Positions 1 to 9,487 are shown, numbered from the stretch's first letter. The stretch is DNA of 32,926 nt from an uncultured Acidimicrobiales bacterium (GCA_937997485.1 CALKTH010000151.1:1-32926); one strand, 5' to 3'. Notes: generated from the letters alone by a model not told the origin. Numbers and translations: made by a program.

Positions 1-310
1 CGACTCAGCCGCACTCCCCGTCGAGGTCGCAGCTGGCAGCGTGGTGTTCTTCAACGGCTATCTGCTGCACCGTTCGAAGCGCAACCGGAGCACGACGAGC
101 CGGGCTGCCCTCGTCAACCACTACATGAATGCGTGGTCACCGCTTCCTTGGATGATGCGCAAAGGTGTGGATGTTGGGACCGAGAACGATCGGGTGGTGG
201 TGCAGGTCGCCGGCGCCGACCCCTACGCCTGGGACCCGGTCGTGGAGCCACCCAGTGAGACGTTCGTCCGCCCATCTACGGGCACGTTCGATCACGGCGC
301 CGCCGGCTAG
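1..310 (+). CDS. Phytanoyl-CoA dioxygenase (PhyH) family protein, C-terminal fragment
   Basis: This is the 3' end of a gene that begins before the window; the frame is open from base 2. The visible 102 residues contain the segment FFNGYLLHRSKRNRS followed by R-x-A-L-V-N-H-Y. That matches the C-terminal part of Fe(II)/2-oxoglutarate PhyH-type oxygenases, where the distal metal-binding His lies in the 'LLHxS' stretch and a downstream Arg binds 2-oxoglutarate. The His-x-Asp half of the metal site is outside the window, so activity cannot be judged. A GTG at 41 is in frame but is not the likely start, because coding sequence continues upstream of it. The gene converges on the DUF4157 gene that ends at 509. 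The substrate cannot be named. Confidence 0.7.
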   Translation, partial: DSAALPVEVAAGSVVFFNGYLLHRSKRNRSTTSRAALVNHYMNAWSPLPWMMRKGVDVGTENDRVVVQVAGADPYAWDPVVEPPSETFVRPSTGTFDHGAAG

Positions 311-378
311 CTCTTCGCTCGGCCGGACAACGCGGCGCCCAAGGCTCCTCACCGCGCAACGATCGCGCCCCCCGAGTC

Positions 379-502
379 CCCTCGTGGCACCGTTACATGA
401 CGCCCCAGCGACAACTAACGGTGCCACCAGCCGCTGATGACCCTCGTGGCACCGCCAAGTGACGCCCCAGCGACAACTAACGGTGCCACCAGCCGCTGAT
501 GA
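379..502. repeat. Two tandem 62-bp repeats, each with an internal hairpin
   Basis: Two direct copies, 379-440 and 441-502, differ at about four positions near 393-397 and 455-459. Copy 1 carries perfect 12-base inverted arms, GTGGCACCGTTA (384-395) and TAACGGTGCCAC (416-427). In copy 2 the stem is reduced to 9 bases (GTGGCACCG / CGGTGCCAC) because the four differences fall in the left arm. The pair sits between two convergent genes (ends at 310 and 509), so a bidirectional terminator role is plausible, though no T-run follows. It could instead be a REP-like dispersed element. No other copy was found in this window. Confidence 0.8.
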
Positions 503-508
503 CCCGGT

Positions 509-2233
509 TCAGCTGACTTGCTCGATCGTCACGATGTAGTGCGCTGTTGCTTTCGGGTTTCCATCGGGGCCACTTCGACGCTCCACGCTCGTGGTTCGGA
601 ACTTCGAGCCTGGTGGGCACAGCACCTCTTGCTCGTCGTATTCGGAGAAGGACGTCAAGTCATACGCCTTGGCGATCTTGATCCGGTAGAAGACGCTCAC
701 GGTGTCTTGAGGCTTTGGGCTCGAAGTGACCCCGTCGGCAAAGTCCTCCGCCACGCTCTGATCCCTCGACACGCTCCATGGTTCGGCTCGTTGCTCTTCG
801 GGTCTCACGGCGCTCAGGTTTCCCGCACCGTTGTCCTGGTACATGCTGTCGAAACGCGCTTGCGACATCCGTGAGCCGCGGTAGCCCGTGATACCCGTCA
901 CGATCGGCATGCTTTCGAACGCAGACATCATGAGCCCGGCGTGCAGCCGGCCCTCGTCCGCCGCTTGTGCGGCGCGCTTCCTGAACGACTTCTTTGATTC
1001 GAACCAACGCCGCTTGAGCGAACTCTCCACTCTGCCTTGGTTGTTCTGCACAGCGGGGTTGATCTGCTGATAGCTCGGGCCGGTGTAGGTGCTGAGCGCT
1101 GCCGTCTCGGCGTCGTGGAGACCGAGTGCGTCGCCCGCGCGCTGGGCGCCGCGCAGCGGGTCTCGGTAGTCGTTCTCTCCCTGAAGGTGCTGAAGGCCAC
1201 CCTTTCGCCCAGCGTTGACGCCGGCGTCAAGCACTGCGTCCTTGGCGTCTTCGCGCGAGTCGAGCACCTTGCCCCAAGCGATGACATCTTCAGCCAGTGA
1301 TGCGACCCGGCCCCGATCCGCACCCGCCACGGCGGCCTCACGAAGCAGGTCAATCGCTCCACCGAGCTCGTACTCACTCGGCCGTCTCGAGCCCTGCACG
1401 AGTTGTTGGACCTGATCAAGGGACGCATTCGGGTCGCTGTCGTGGTCGTATGCGACGGTGGCAGTCGAGGACATGTCGTCCGCCACACTCGACGCAGCGC
1501 CATTCGACGGCTCCGCTTCCTCGGCTCCGGGGACCATCAGGTGTGTGTTCTGCTGGAGCGGGACGGCGTTCGTAGCAGCAGCATTCGGCGCCACGGATTG
1601 CGCCTCGAGCTGTCCCTCTTCTTCGTCGTCCGAGAGCCAGGGGTTGTAGCCATTCTCGTCGTACACCCGAGCGACGGTCGGCGACTGTTGTTGGGTGTGG
1701 GCAACTTCGTGAGCGATCAGGTGACGGCCCGCATCCGATGCTGGGTCGTAAGCGCCAGCTTTGAAGAAGACGTCGTTGCCCGTCGTGAAGGCCTTTGCAC
1801 TGATCGACCGGCTCAGTTCGTCTGCCTGGCTGTCGGTATGAATCTTCACCGCAGACAGATCAGCGCCCATCACGTCTTCCATCTCGCCTCGGATGCCCTC
1901 GTCGAGCGGTCGACCGCCCCCCGTTGCACCGGCGATGGCGGACGATGTTTCGAGACTGAGCGGGCCGGCATCGCCTGGCGCGCTCACGCCATGTGAGCCT
2001 CCGCTGTTGCCCGTGACTTCGTCGGCAACCCGATCGGCTTCAGCCTCGAGGGGCGAGTCGACTGCGCCGAGCTCAAGCTTTGCCTGGACGGCACGATTGC
2101 CGACCGCACCTTGCAGATAGAACATCCCTGGATCAGAGATCGGCCCAGACGAGGGCGCCGCTCTGTCACTGCGGCTCGCCCGTTGCGGCACCGCCTCCTC
2201 GGACTTCGTCTGTTTGGGCGCTCGCATAGCCAT
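509..2233 (-). CDS. DUF4157 (eCIS-core) protein with C-terminal ADP-ribosyltransferase-like toxin domain
   Basis: Using ATG 2233 the product has 574 residues. Residues about 35-70 (LQGAVGNRAVQ then EAEADRVADEV) and 105-182 form a DUF4157 module, with HEVAH at 175-179 as a zinc-metallopeptidase-like motif. A low-complexity linker and a helical region follow. The last 140 residues resemble an R-S-ExE ADP-ribosyltransferase: YRGSR (Arg near 452), a WSVS segment with the Ser pair at 487/489 followed by SVAEDFA, and EQE (534-536) followed by VLCPPGSKF. DUF4157 marks cargo toxins of extracellular contractile injection systems and some other polymorphic toxins; the ART domain would transfer ADP-ribose from NAD+ to a host target. 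No signal peptide, immunity gene or injection-system gene is visible. The frame stays open upstream to 2527, but that part looks non-coding and would overlap the divergent gene at 2436. Domain calls are strong; target and delivery are inference. Confidence 0.85.
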   Translation of the reverse strand: MAMRAPKQTKSEEAVPQRASRSDRAAPSSGPISDPGMFYLQGAVGNRAVQAKLELGAVDSPLEAEADRVADEVTGNSGGSHGVSAPGDAGPLSLETSSAIAGATGGGRPLDEGIRGEMEDVMGADLSAVKIHTDSQADELSRSISAKAFTTGNDVFFKAGAYDPASDAGRHLIAHEVAHTQQQSPTVARVYDENGYNPWLSDDEEEGQLEAQSVAPNAAATNAVPLQQNTHLMVPGAEEAEPSNGAASSVADDMSSTATVAYDHDSDPNASLDQVQQLVQGSRRPSEYELGGAIDLLREAAVAGADRGRVASLAEDVIAWGKVLDSREDAKDAVLDAGVNAGRKGGLQHLQGENDYRDPLRGAQRAGDALGLHDAETAALSTYTGPSYQQINPAVQNNQGRVESSLKRRWFESKKSFRKRAAQAADEGRLHAGLMMSAFESMPIVTGITGYRGSRMSQARFDSMYQDNGAGNLSAVRPEEQRAEPWSVSRDQSVAEDFADGVTSSPKPQDTVSVFYRIKIAKAYDLTSFSEYDEQEVLCPPGSKFRTTSVERRSGPDGNPKATAHYIVTIEQVS

Positions 2234-2435
2234 GTCGGCATGGTCGACCGGACCTTCGGCGGTGTCAACGAGCGGCGCTCCCTGCCCGTCGAACACGCAC
2301 GATCGGGCACATCTGTTTGCCCGAAAGGGCAGCGGCGGGCCCCTCCTCGCTCTTCGAAGAGGCTCGCCGGCCTGCAGGGTACGGACGAACGATCCATAGA
2401 ATCCTGGCGGTGAGGCTGGAAAGAGGTGGGCGACG

Positions 2436-3176
2436 ATGAAGACGTTGTTGTCAGTATGGAGCTGGTTCGTTCTCGGGGTGTCCTGCCTGGTGTTCCTGCC
2501 GTTGGTGGCGATCACCCGGCTCGTCACGTTCCCCTTCGATCGAGGGGCGTACGCCGCCGGCTATGTCTTCCGCAAGGTCGTGATGCCGAACAGCTATCTC
2601 AACCCACTGTGGTCGTTCTCCACTTCGGGTTCATTGCCTGACGACATGCGCCGGCCGTACGTCGTCGTGGCCAACCACGAAAGCTTCGTCGACATGGTGG
2701 CGATCTCCCACCTACCAACCGAGATGAAGTGGATGTCCAAGATCGGGATCATGAAGATCCCCGTGCTTGGCTGGATGATGCGCCTAGTGCGAGATATTCC
2801 GCTGCACCGGGGCGAGGCTTCCTCGGGGGCGAAGGCGCTGGATCTGTGCCACGAACGTTTGAGCCAGGGCACCTCCGTGATGATCTTCCCAGAGGGAAGC
2901 CGCTCCAGAACCGGTGAACTCGGTGACTTCCGCGCAGGCGCCTTCAAGATCGCCATCGAGGGTCAACATCCAATCCTTCCGCTCGCTGTCTACGGCACCC
3001 GCGATTGTCTCCGGCCCGACGACTGGCGTCAGCACCGAGCGAACGCCGAAGTACGAGTGCTCGAGCCCATCCCGACCGAGGGGCTCACTGTCGATGACCT
3101 TCCGGCTCTCCGAGATGAGGTTCGCTCTCGGATCGCGTCAGCCCGGGAGCAGCTGCGCTCAGAGCACGCCGCCTGA
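2436..3176 (+). CDS. plsC: 1-acyl-sn-glycerol-3-phosphate acyltransferase family protein (PlsC-like)
   Basis: The 246-residue product has a hydrophobic N-terminus (about 5-30) for membrane association. It then carries the acyltransferase blocks: NHESFVD (80-86, the H-x4-D catalytic motif), FPEGSRSR (151-158, glycerophosphate binding) and ILPLAVYGT (180-188). This is the usual size and order for PlsC, which acylates lysophosphatidate to phosphatidate at the inner membrane face. A GGTGGG-rich ribosome-binding stretch lies about 6-10 bases before ATG 2436. The gene is monocistronic, divergent from the toxin gene, and converges on the HAD-Nudix gene with a 49-base gap. Paralogues of this family acylate other lipids, so substrate specificity is not proven. 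Confidence 0.87.
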   Translation: MKTLLSVWSWFVLGVSCLVFLPLVAITRLVTFPFDRGAYAAGYVFRKVVMPNSYLNPLWSFSTSGSLPDDMRRPYVVVANHESFVDMVAISHLPTEMKWMSKIGIMKIPVLGWMMRLVRDIPLHRGEASSGAKALDLCHERLSQGTSVMIFPEGSRSRTGELGDFRAGAFKIAIEGQHPILPLAVYGTRDCLRPDDWRQHRANAEVRVLEPIPTEGLTVDDLPALRDEVRSRIASAREQLRSEHAA

Positions 3177-3225
3177 TTCGCTCTCGTCCGCCCCATCGCC
3201 GACGGCACTCGTCGACCACAGGCGA

Positions 3226-4293
3226 TCAGGCAGTGGCGAGCCAGGATGAGGTTGTCGTCACCGTCTCAACCGGCAGGAGCTGATCGTCCTCAGCGGCCTC
3301 GAGCGCGAGCAGAACATGGCGACCTCGCAGCTGACCGCTCACATCGAGAGCTCGCAGCTCGGCGGGTTCCAGCCATTCCACATCCGGATGGTGCTCGGAT
3401 GTCTGCACCGCACCACCCACACCGTGCGCAGCGAACACGAAGTTGACGCCATACGAAAGCTCCGAACTGGCAGGCGTGTGGAACACGCCCAGAAGCCCGT
3501 CGACGGCGACGTCCAATCCTGTCTCCTCTCGAGTCTCACGAACGGCAGCCTCGACGATGGTCTCCCCGAACTCGAGCTTGCCGGCCGGAAGCGCCATCCG
3601 TCCTCGCGCTCGTGCCTTGGACTCGCGCACCATCAGCACTCGCCCCTGTTCGTCCCGAACAAGACATCCACAGCCGATGAACATCATCGGATCGAGCAGC
3701 CCGGCTTGGGCAAGGGCAGCGCGGAGGCCAGGGACACCCGTGAAGTGGTGAGCCGTGACCCCAAGCGATTGGGCAGCGACGACATGGCCGGCTGAGTCGT
3801 CGGCGAAGAAGGTCCTGTTGGCAGCGGCGCCCATCGCTTCGAGCACGAAATCGAACGCGCGTCGGTCGGGCTTGGCGAAGCCGATGTCCGCTGTGTTGAA
3901 CACGGCATCGAATCGATCGGTGATCCCGAAGCGTTCGAGCTCAGCCGGGATGGTGTCCGTACCGTTCGTGAGCACGACGACGCGGAGGCCCGAAGCTCGG
4001 AGCTCGTCGACGACCTCGAGAATGTCATCGTCAATCGTTCCTGCTTCAGCCAGCCACTCGGCTGCAGCTTCCGGCGCGCCAACGGCCTCACCGATGCGAT
4101 GGGTCCATTCCGCTCGGCTGAGCTTCCCTGTGACGAGCTCAGTGATGAGCGGCTCGGCGAATGCGTGTGAGCGCAAGACACCTGCCGCAAGCCCATGGCG
4201 CTCTTCAATTGTGTCCCGGTGCGCGGCATCGAAATGGCGGATGACGCCGTCGAGATCGAGAATCACGAGCTCAATGGCGTCCTGCCGTGTCAT
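3226..4293 (-). CDS. HAD-superfamily hydrolase fused to a Nudix hydrolase
   Basis: The single 355-residue protein has two complete domains. Residues 1-200 are a HAD phosphatase: DLDGV (Asp13, Asp15), VVLTN with Thr109, KPDRRAF with Lys141, and FFADDSAG with Asp165/166. Residues about 204-335 are a Nudix domain whose box (238-260) fits G-x5-E-x7-R-E-U-x-E-E-x-G-U at every fixed position. The two halves meet without a long linker, near LLDPMMF at 199-205. A plausible role is two-step removal of phosphates from a nucleotide-type diphosphate, Nudix first and HAD second, but no substrate is indicated. The start codon overlaps the stop of the PLP-lyase gene by ATGA (4290-4293), so the two are translationally coupled. 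Confidence 0.9.
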   Translation of the reverse strand: MTRQDAIELVILDLDGVIRHFDAAHRDTIEERHGLAAGVLRSHAFAEPLITELVTGKLSRAEWTHRIGEAVGAPEAAAEWLAEAGTIDDDILEVVDELRASGLRVVVLTNGTDTIPAELERFGITDRFDAVFNTADIGFAKPDRRAFDFVLEAMGAAANRTFFADDSAGHVVAAQSLGVTAHHFTGVPGLRAALAQAGLLDPMMFIGCGCLVRDEQGRVLMVRESKARARGRMALPAGKLEFGETIVEAAVRETREETGLDVAVDGLLGVFHTPASSELSYGVNFVFAAHGVGGAVQTSEHHPDVEWLEPAELRALDVSGQLRGRHVLLALEAAEDDQLLPVETVTTTSSWLATA

Positions 4294-5387
4294 TCGGCCG
4301 CCCGGTCGATTCCGGTGAACAACACGCCGACACGTTCCCGCTCTGAGGGAGGCGCTTCCAGCAAGCCACCGAAGCCGGCTGCCCCTGTGGCACAGACCGG
4401 CACGTCGGTGAACTCGTGAGCCATGTCATAGGCCCGGACGATCGCCCACTCCGAAGCAACGATCGGCTCACCACCACTCTCGCGAGTGCGTTGAAGCAAC
4501 GGCAGCCAGTCGTACGTGATGTCGTCGAGGATGCCCGTCGCAAAGCTGTCGGGGCTCTCCCACGGAAACATGTAGTCGGTTGGGTTGGCTGCGGCGGTTT
4601 CGAAGTCGAAGTCCGGCGCGAGCAAGTCCCAGGCTCGGCGGAGTGGAGCGCACCCTTCCGCTTGGACAGGGTGCAGGCGGGCATCCGGCATCGCTCGAGA
4701 GACGGCGGTAGCCAACGCTCCCCCACCGACCTGGATGTACAGCGCATCCAAGTGACCCGCCTGATCGAGAAGCTCCCATCCCAGCGTGCGACCACCGTCG
4801 AAAGTCGCCGGCGTATCCGAGCCCTGGACGCTGAAGGCGCTGGACCCGGCGGCGACCGATTCAGAGAATCGGAGATAGCAGGGATCGCCGGACTCGCCCT
4901 CGCGCCGTTCGCACCGAGTGATCGAAGCACCGAGCTCATCGAGCCGCGAGACCACCACCTCGTCGGCCCACACGGGCACGAAAACGTCGAGCGGACGATC
5001 AAGAGCCCGAGCGATCACACCGGCGCCCATCGCCGCATTGCCACAGCTCGCGATGGACAGTCGCTCCGCCGGCTGCGCCCCGAGGTCCTCATCCACCAGC
5101 ATCTGAATCGCCACACCCATGAGATGGCGAGCCTTGTGCGAGCCCCCAACGTTGTGGGGCTCGGCTTTGATCACGAGGTCGACATCGAGCCCTGCCTCCG
5201 CGGCCAACACGGACCCATCGACGATCGGCGTCTCCACAAACCCGTGGCCCTCGACCCGAGCGACGGCCGCATCCAAGCCGCTTACGATTTCGACGAAGCG
5301 CTCGTCGGTCATCTCGCCCCGTCGCACGGCCTCGTACGAGTCGAGGCGGTCCCGGTAGCGAAGGAAGGGGTTCAGCGAGTCGCTCAC
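4290..5387 (-). CDS. PLP-dependent fold-type II lyase (threonine dehydratase/synthase-like)
   Basis: The 365-residue protein shows the core of the tryptophan-synthase-beta fold: SHKARH with the Schiff-base Lys85, SCGNAA (114-119) contacting substrate and cofactor, and a GGGA loop (221-224) for the PLP phosphate. Such enzymes carry out beta-elimination or replacement on serine, threonine or related amino acids. I cannot tell which; it is not a close match to a textbook threonine synthase or IlvA, and no ACT domain is present. It is the first gene of a coupled pair with the HAD-Nudix gene (ATGA overlap). It is divergent from the lipoprotein gene, with a gap of just over 100 bases holding any promoters. 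Confidence 0.85.
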   Translation of the reverse strand: MSDSLNPFLRYRDRLDSYEAVRRGEMTDERFVEIVSGLDAAVARVEGHGFVETPIVDGSVLAAEAGLDVDLVIKAEPHNVGGSHKARHLMGVAIQMLVDEDLGAQPAERLSIASCGNAAMGAGVIARALDRPLDVFVPVWADEVVVSRLDELGASITRCERREGESGDPCYLRFSESVAAGSSAFSVQGSDTPATFDGGRTLGWELLDQAGHLDALYIQVGGGALATAVSRAMPDARLHPVQAEGCAPLRRAWDLLAPDFDFETAAANPTDYMFPWESPDSFATGILDDITYDWLPLLQRTRESGGEPIVASEWAIVRAYDMAHEFTDVPVCATGAAGFGGLLEAPPSERERVGVLFTGIDRAAE

Positions 5388-5511
5388 AAGGCGACGCTAC
5401 CGCGTCGGTGGAGACAAGAACGCCGAGCCGTCCGGCCTCGGCCTCGATGTTGAGTTTGAGAACGTTTCGCCGGCCGGGAACCAACGACGGGCCATGACCG
5501 TCAAAGCGGAT

Positions 5512-6084
5512 ATGAACAAGTTGCTTTCCCTCCTTCTCCTGACTCTCGTGGTGCTGGCTTCTGCGTGCGGAGGCGGCGATGACGACAGCGCCAGTTCCGA
5601 TACGGACAGTGTCGAGAGCACGAACCTGGACACCACGAACCCTCCGACCACGGTTGCACCGGTGGCCTCGGAGACCATCGAGCCGGGTGACATCGTCTTC
5701 GTGTGGACCGAGACCGGCGGGTGTGCAATGGCGGGCCCCAACTGCGCTCGCTACGAGATCACCGCCGACGGCTCAGTCACCACGTACCGCGAGGGTGGCG
5801 AAGCGGCGCCGGCCGCGACCGGGAACATCGACGCAGCAACGGTGCAGGCGTGGATCGACACGGCGAGCGCCACGGACGTCGAGGCCATGGTCGGGCGCCT
5901 TGGACCGGGAGAGATGACGGCTGCGTTCGACGGTGTCGACTACACGCTCGCCTCGCCGGTCGACGATCTCGACCTCTCGAGTGTCGACGTCGAGTTCGAT
6001 CAGAACGAGCCGCTCTTCGCCGCTGCCGTCACGCTGGCCCGTGCTGCAGCAGAGGCTGCGCCCCTCGAGATCGAGTTCCGATAG
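5512..6084 (+). CDS. Putative lipoprotein of unknown function
   Basis: From ATG 5512 the protein starts with Met-Asn-Lys, a Leu/Val-rich core, and LASAC, a good lipobox with the modified Cys at residue 19. An acidic, Ser/Thr-rich tether follows. The first in-frame start is ATG 5494, six codons upstream, and is equally possible; neither has a strong ribosome-binding site. The mature part of about 170 residues contains two cysteines close together (in GGCAMAGPNCARY), which could form a disulfide. I recognise no domain. It is a surface-anchored protein; its role is unknown. The next gene on the same strand starts about 90 bases downstream. Confidence 0.72.
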   Translation: MNKLLSLLLLTLVVLASACGGGDDDSASSDTDSVESTNLDTTNPPTTVAPVASETIEPGDIVFVWTETGGCAMAGPNCARYEITADGSVTTYREGGEAAPAATGNIDAATVQAWIDTASATDVEAMVGRLGPGEMTAAFDGVDYTLASPVDDLDLSSVDVEFDQNEPLFAAAVTLARAAAEAAPLEIEFR

Positions 6085-6091
6085 CCGTGAG

Positions 6092-6115
6092 CCCGAGGGT
6101 CCTGACGCTCTCGGG
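6092..6115. terminator. Weak candidate hairpin after the lipoprotein gene
   Basis: CCCGAG (6092-6097) and CTCGGG (6110-6115) can pair across a 12-base loop, eight bases after the lipoprotein stop. The stem is only six pairs and no T-run follows, so terminator function is weakly supported. Confidence 0.3.
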
Positions 6116-6171
6116 ACCACGTGTCTGATTTCCGCCAGTCGTCGACCCTGATCTCCCCCACACTCGACGTC

Positions 6172-6648
6172 ATGCAGAGCACAACAACCTTCCGCATTCA
6201 CCCGCTGACTGCCGACCAGGCGTCCCATCACCGCCTGGCCGGAGGCGAGATCTACATCGCCGACAGCAAGCCCGGTTACCCATGTCGTCGGTGCCTACGA
6301 GATGCCGAGATTGGCGAGGAGTTGATCCTCGTGTCGCACGATCCGTTCGAGCGTGACTCGCCGTATCGCTCCGCAAGCCCGATCTTCCTTCACCGGGAGG
6401 AGTGCGGGAACGTTGTGACCGAGACCAACGTTTCGGGCACGCACGCTCTGCCCGAACAGCTCACCTGCCGGCAGCTCTCGGTCCGGGCCTTCGATGCGAA
6501 CGCGATGATGGTCGATGCCGCGGTCATCGACGGATCCGTCCTGGCAACCACCATCGAGAGGCTCTTCGGCAACGACGATGCGCGGCAGCTCCACATCCAC
6601 AACGCTGGCCGAGGGTGCTGGGCCACCACGATCTCGCGCTGCCCATAG
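6172..6648 (+). CDS. DUF1203 family protein
   Basis: The product is 158 residues when started at ATG 6172 (beginning MQSTTTFRIHPL). An in-frame GTG at 6121 would add 17 residues that look unlike protein. The central part contains PCRRCLRDAEIGEELILVSH and SPYRSASPIFLH, the signature of the DUF1203 family, with its paired Cys (C-R-x-C) and the Pro-Tyr-x-x-x-x-Pro-Ile-Phe segment. The molecular function of this family is not known to me. A second conserved-looking stretch near the end (HIHNAGRGCW) brings His and Cys residues together, possibly for metal binding; that is a guess. The gene converges on the VOC gene with about 22 bases between them. Confidence 0.78.
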   Translation: MQSTTTFRIHPLTADQASHHRLAGGEIYIADSKPGYPCRRCLRDAEIGEELILVSHDPFERDSPYRSASPIFLHREECGNVVTETNVSGTHALPEQLTCRQLSVRAFDANAMMVDAAVIDGSVLATTIERLFGNDDARQLHIHNAGRGCWATTISRCP

Positions 6649-6670
6649 GGGTTGCGTTCGCTCCGACGAA

Positions 6671-7075
6671 CTACTGGATGCAGAACTCGTTGCCTTCGGG
6701 GTCGAGCATCGTGATCCAGTGACCCTCGGGCTCATCGAATTCACCGACGATCGTTGCGCCAAGCCCTTCGAGTTCTCGCGCTCGCTCATGCATGACGTCT
6801 CGCCCCACAACGACATCGAGGTGAAAACGATTCTTCGCTGACTTCGCTTCCGGCACCTTCAGAAAGAAGACGCGTGGTCCGTCGGCGTCGGGCGGGACAA
6901 TGGCGAAGGCGCGATTGGGATCGGCAAGATCGATGCCGGCCTCGGCAAGAAACGTCTCCCAGTCGTCGTAGCCGTCTGGTGGAGGTTGCTCGATGTAACC
7001 GAGCACTTCACACCAGAAGGCGCCGAGAGCTCGTGGATCAGCAGCGTCAACGGTGATCTGGAAACGGTTGGCCAT
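6671..7075 (-). CDS. VOC superfamily (glyoxalase/bleomycin-resistance fold) protein
   Basis: This single VOC module of about 134 residues begins ANRFQITVDAADPRALGAFW and ends MLDPEGNEFCIQ, the typical first and last strands of the glyoxalase-I-like fold. The middle FHLDVVV holds a likely metal-ligand His in the second beta-alpha-beta-beta-beta unit. The family includes glyoxalases, dioxygenases and antibiotic-binding proteins, so the reaction cannot be assigned. ATG 7075 is preferred; a TTG two codons upstream (7081) is also in frame. It follows the PLP-enzyme gene on the same strand (stop at 7092), so it may be its distal operon partner. Confidence 0.82.
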   Translation of the reverse strand: MANRFQITVDAADPRALGAFWCEVLGYIEQPPPDGYDDWETFLAEAGIDLADPNRAFAIVPPDADGPRVFFLKVPEAKSAKNRFHLDVVVGRDVMHERARELEGLGATIVGEFDEPEGHWITMLDPEGNEFCIQ

Positions 7076-7091
7076 CTCCAAATCTTGTCAC

Positions 7092-8636
<1,545 letters not shown>

Positions 8637-8645
8637 GGCCGACAC

Positions 8646-8660
8646 TCTACAAATTGTTGA
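8646..8660. promoter_or_regulatory. Operator-like palindrome upstream of the PLP enzyme (imperfect copy)
   Basis: The sequence TCTACAAATTGTTGA fits the TCAACA-N3-TGTTGA pattern with one substitution in the left half. It lies 10-24 bases before ATG 8636. It also shares the flanking CACTC with the perfect copy at 16160-16174 (CACTCAACA against CACTCTACA). A repressor bound here would block initiation. The assignment rests on similarity among three sites only. Confidence 0.5.
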
Positions 8661-8791
8661 GGCCGGGCAATGACTCCACCGCAATCACTGACCGCGATCG
8701 CCACCTCCCGTCGCCGGCTCGGGAGACGAGAGCCTCTTCAGCCGATCGCGGACCACACCTACACTCCGGGCATGTTGAGGCTGCAGCAGCG

Positions 8792-9487
8792 ATGAGCGCC
8801 CCCGTCGAGACGACCAACGATGTGATCGCCGCCCTGCGCGAATCGAAGGGAACATTCGCCGCACGTCTGGATCCGGAACACGTCCATCAGACCGGGCCGC
8901 TGGTTCTTGAAAACGAGCTTCGAGTACCTGACCCGCCCGAAGGCCTTGTCAGCCGGCTCAACGTGGCAGGCGAGCCGGTCATCGAGATGTTCGTTGCCGA
9001 CAAGAATGGCAGCGTCTCAGCGATGGGAGGCGACGAGGAACTCAACGCATTTTGGGAACCGACCGTCGTCGCACTCACGAGTGTCGTTCGAAGGGCCCTC
9101 GAAGAGCGAGGCGTCACGCTCACTGGCGACATCTACATCACTACGTCTCTCACCGTCCCGGGCTCCGTCATCGGCGATGCGCATTTGGACGACGATCAGT
9201 TCCAGCCACACGACGGCGTCGGCGTGGCTGCGATCGTGTCGAATGACTCAGGCCCGCGCTTCGCGTCCTGCCCCGTGTCATGCGCTCCGATGCGGCCAGG
9301 TCTTCCCGTGCAGGTCCGTGACTCAGAGATTGAAGGCTTCGCCGAAGCCGCCACGATCAACACCGGGCCACATCAGCCGGTGATCTTCCCTCAGTTCGGA
9401 CAACTCCACGCCGGGCCGGCCGCTGGAGCAACCACAGCAGTCCGCAACCTCTTCGTCCTCCGAGCTGCAACCCAACCGGCGTCCTAA
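8792..9487 (+). CDS. Hypothetical protein with a possible 2-oxoglutarate/Fe(II) oxygenase-like metal site
   Basis: The 231-residue protein starts at ATG 8792; the frame is open further upstream but that part reads as non-coding. I do not recognise the family. In the C-terminal half, GDAHLDDDQF gives a His-x-Asp pair. FGQLHAGP gives a distal His about 70 residues later, and VRNLFVLRA gives an Arg 20 residues after that. This His-x-Asp...His...Arg order is the pattern of double-stranded beta-helix Fe(II)/2-oxoglutarate oxygenases. No experimental or family evidence supports that here. The gene is divergent from the PLP enzyme. A tiny frame of 7 codons starting at 8772 overlaps its start by ATGA, probably by chance. 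Confidence 0.7.
   Translation: MSAPVETTNDVIAALRESKGTFAARLDPEHVHQTGPLVLENELRVPDPPEGLVSRLNVAGEPVIEMFVADKNGSVSAMGGDEELNAFWEPTVVALTSVVRRALEERGVTLTGDIYITTSLTVPGSVIGDAHLDDDQFQPHDGVGVAAIVSNDSGPRFASCPVSCAPMRPGLPVQVRDSEIEGFAEAATINTGPHQPVIFPQFGQLHAGPAAGATTAVRNLFVLRAATQPAS

Noticed and set aside
379..502. Tandem repeats as a CRISPR array
   Set aside because: There are only two adjacent units with no unique spacers between them and no cas genes nearby.
2234..2527. N-terminal extension of the DUF4157 toxin gene to 2527
   Set aside because: The extra 98 residues look non-coding, would overlap the divergent acyltransferase start at 2436, and precede the natural DUF4157-type N-terminus at ATG 2233.
4416..5453. 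Plus-strand open frame opposite the PLP lyase
   Set aside because: No recognisable protein pattern, and the minus strand encodes PLP-binding motifs across the same bases.
8771..8780. Another copy of the shared operator before the gene at 8792
   Set aside because: Only the right half (TGTTGA) is present; no left half exists at the required 3-base spacing.
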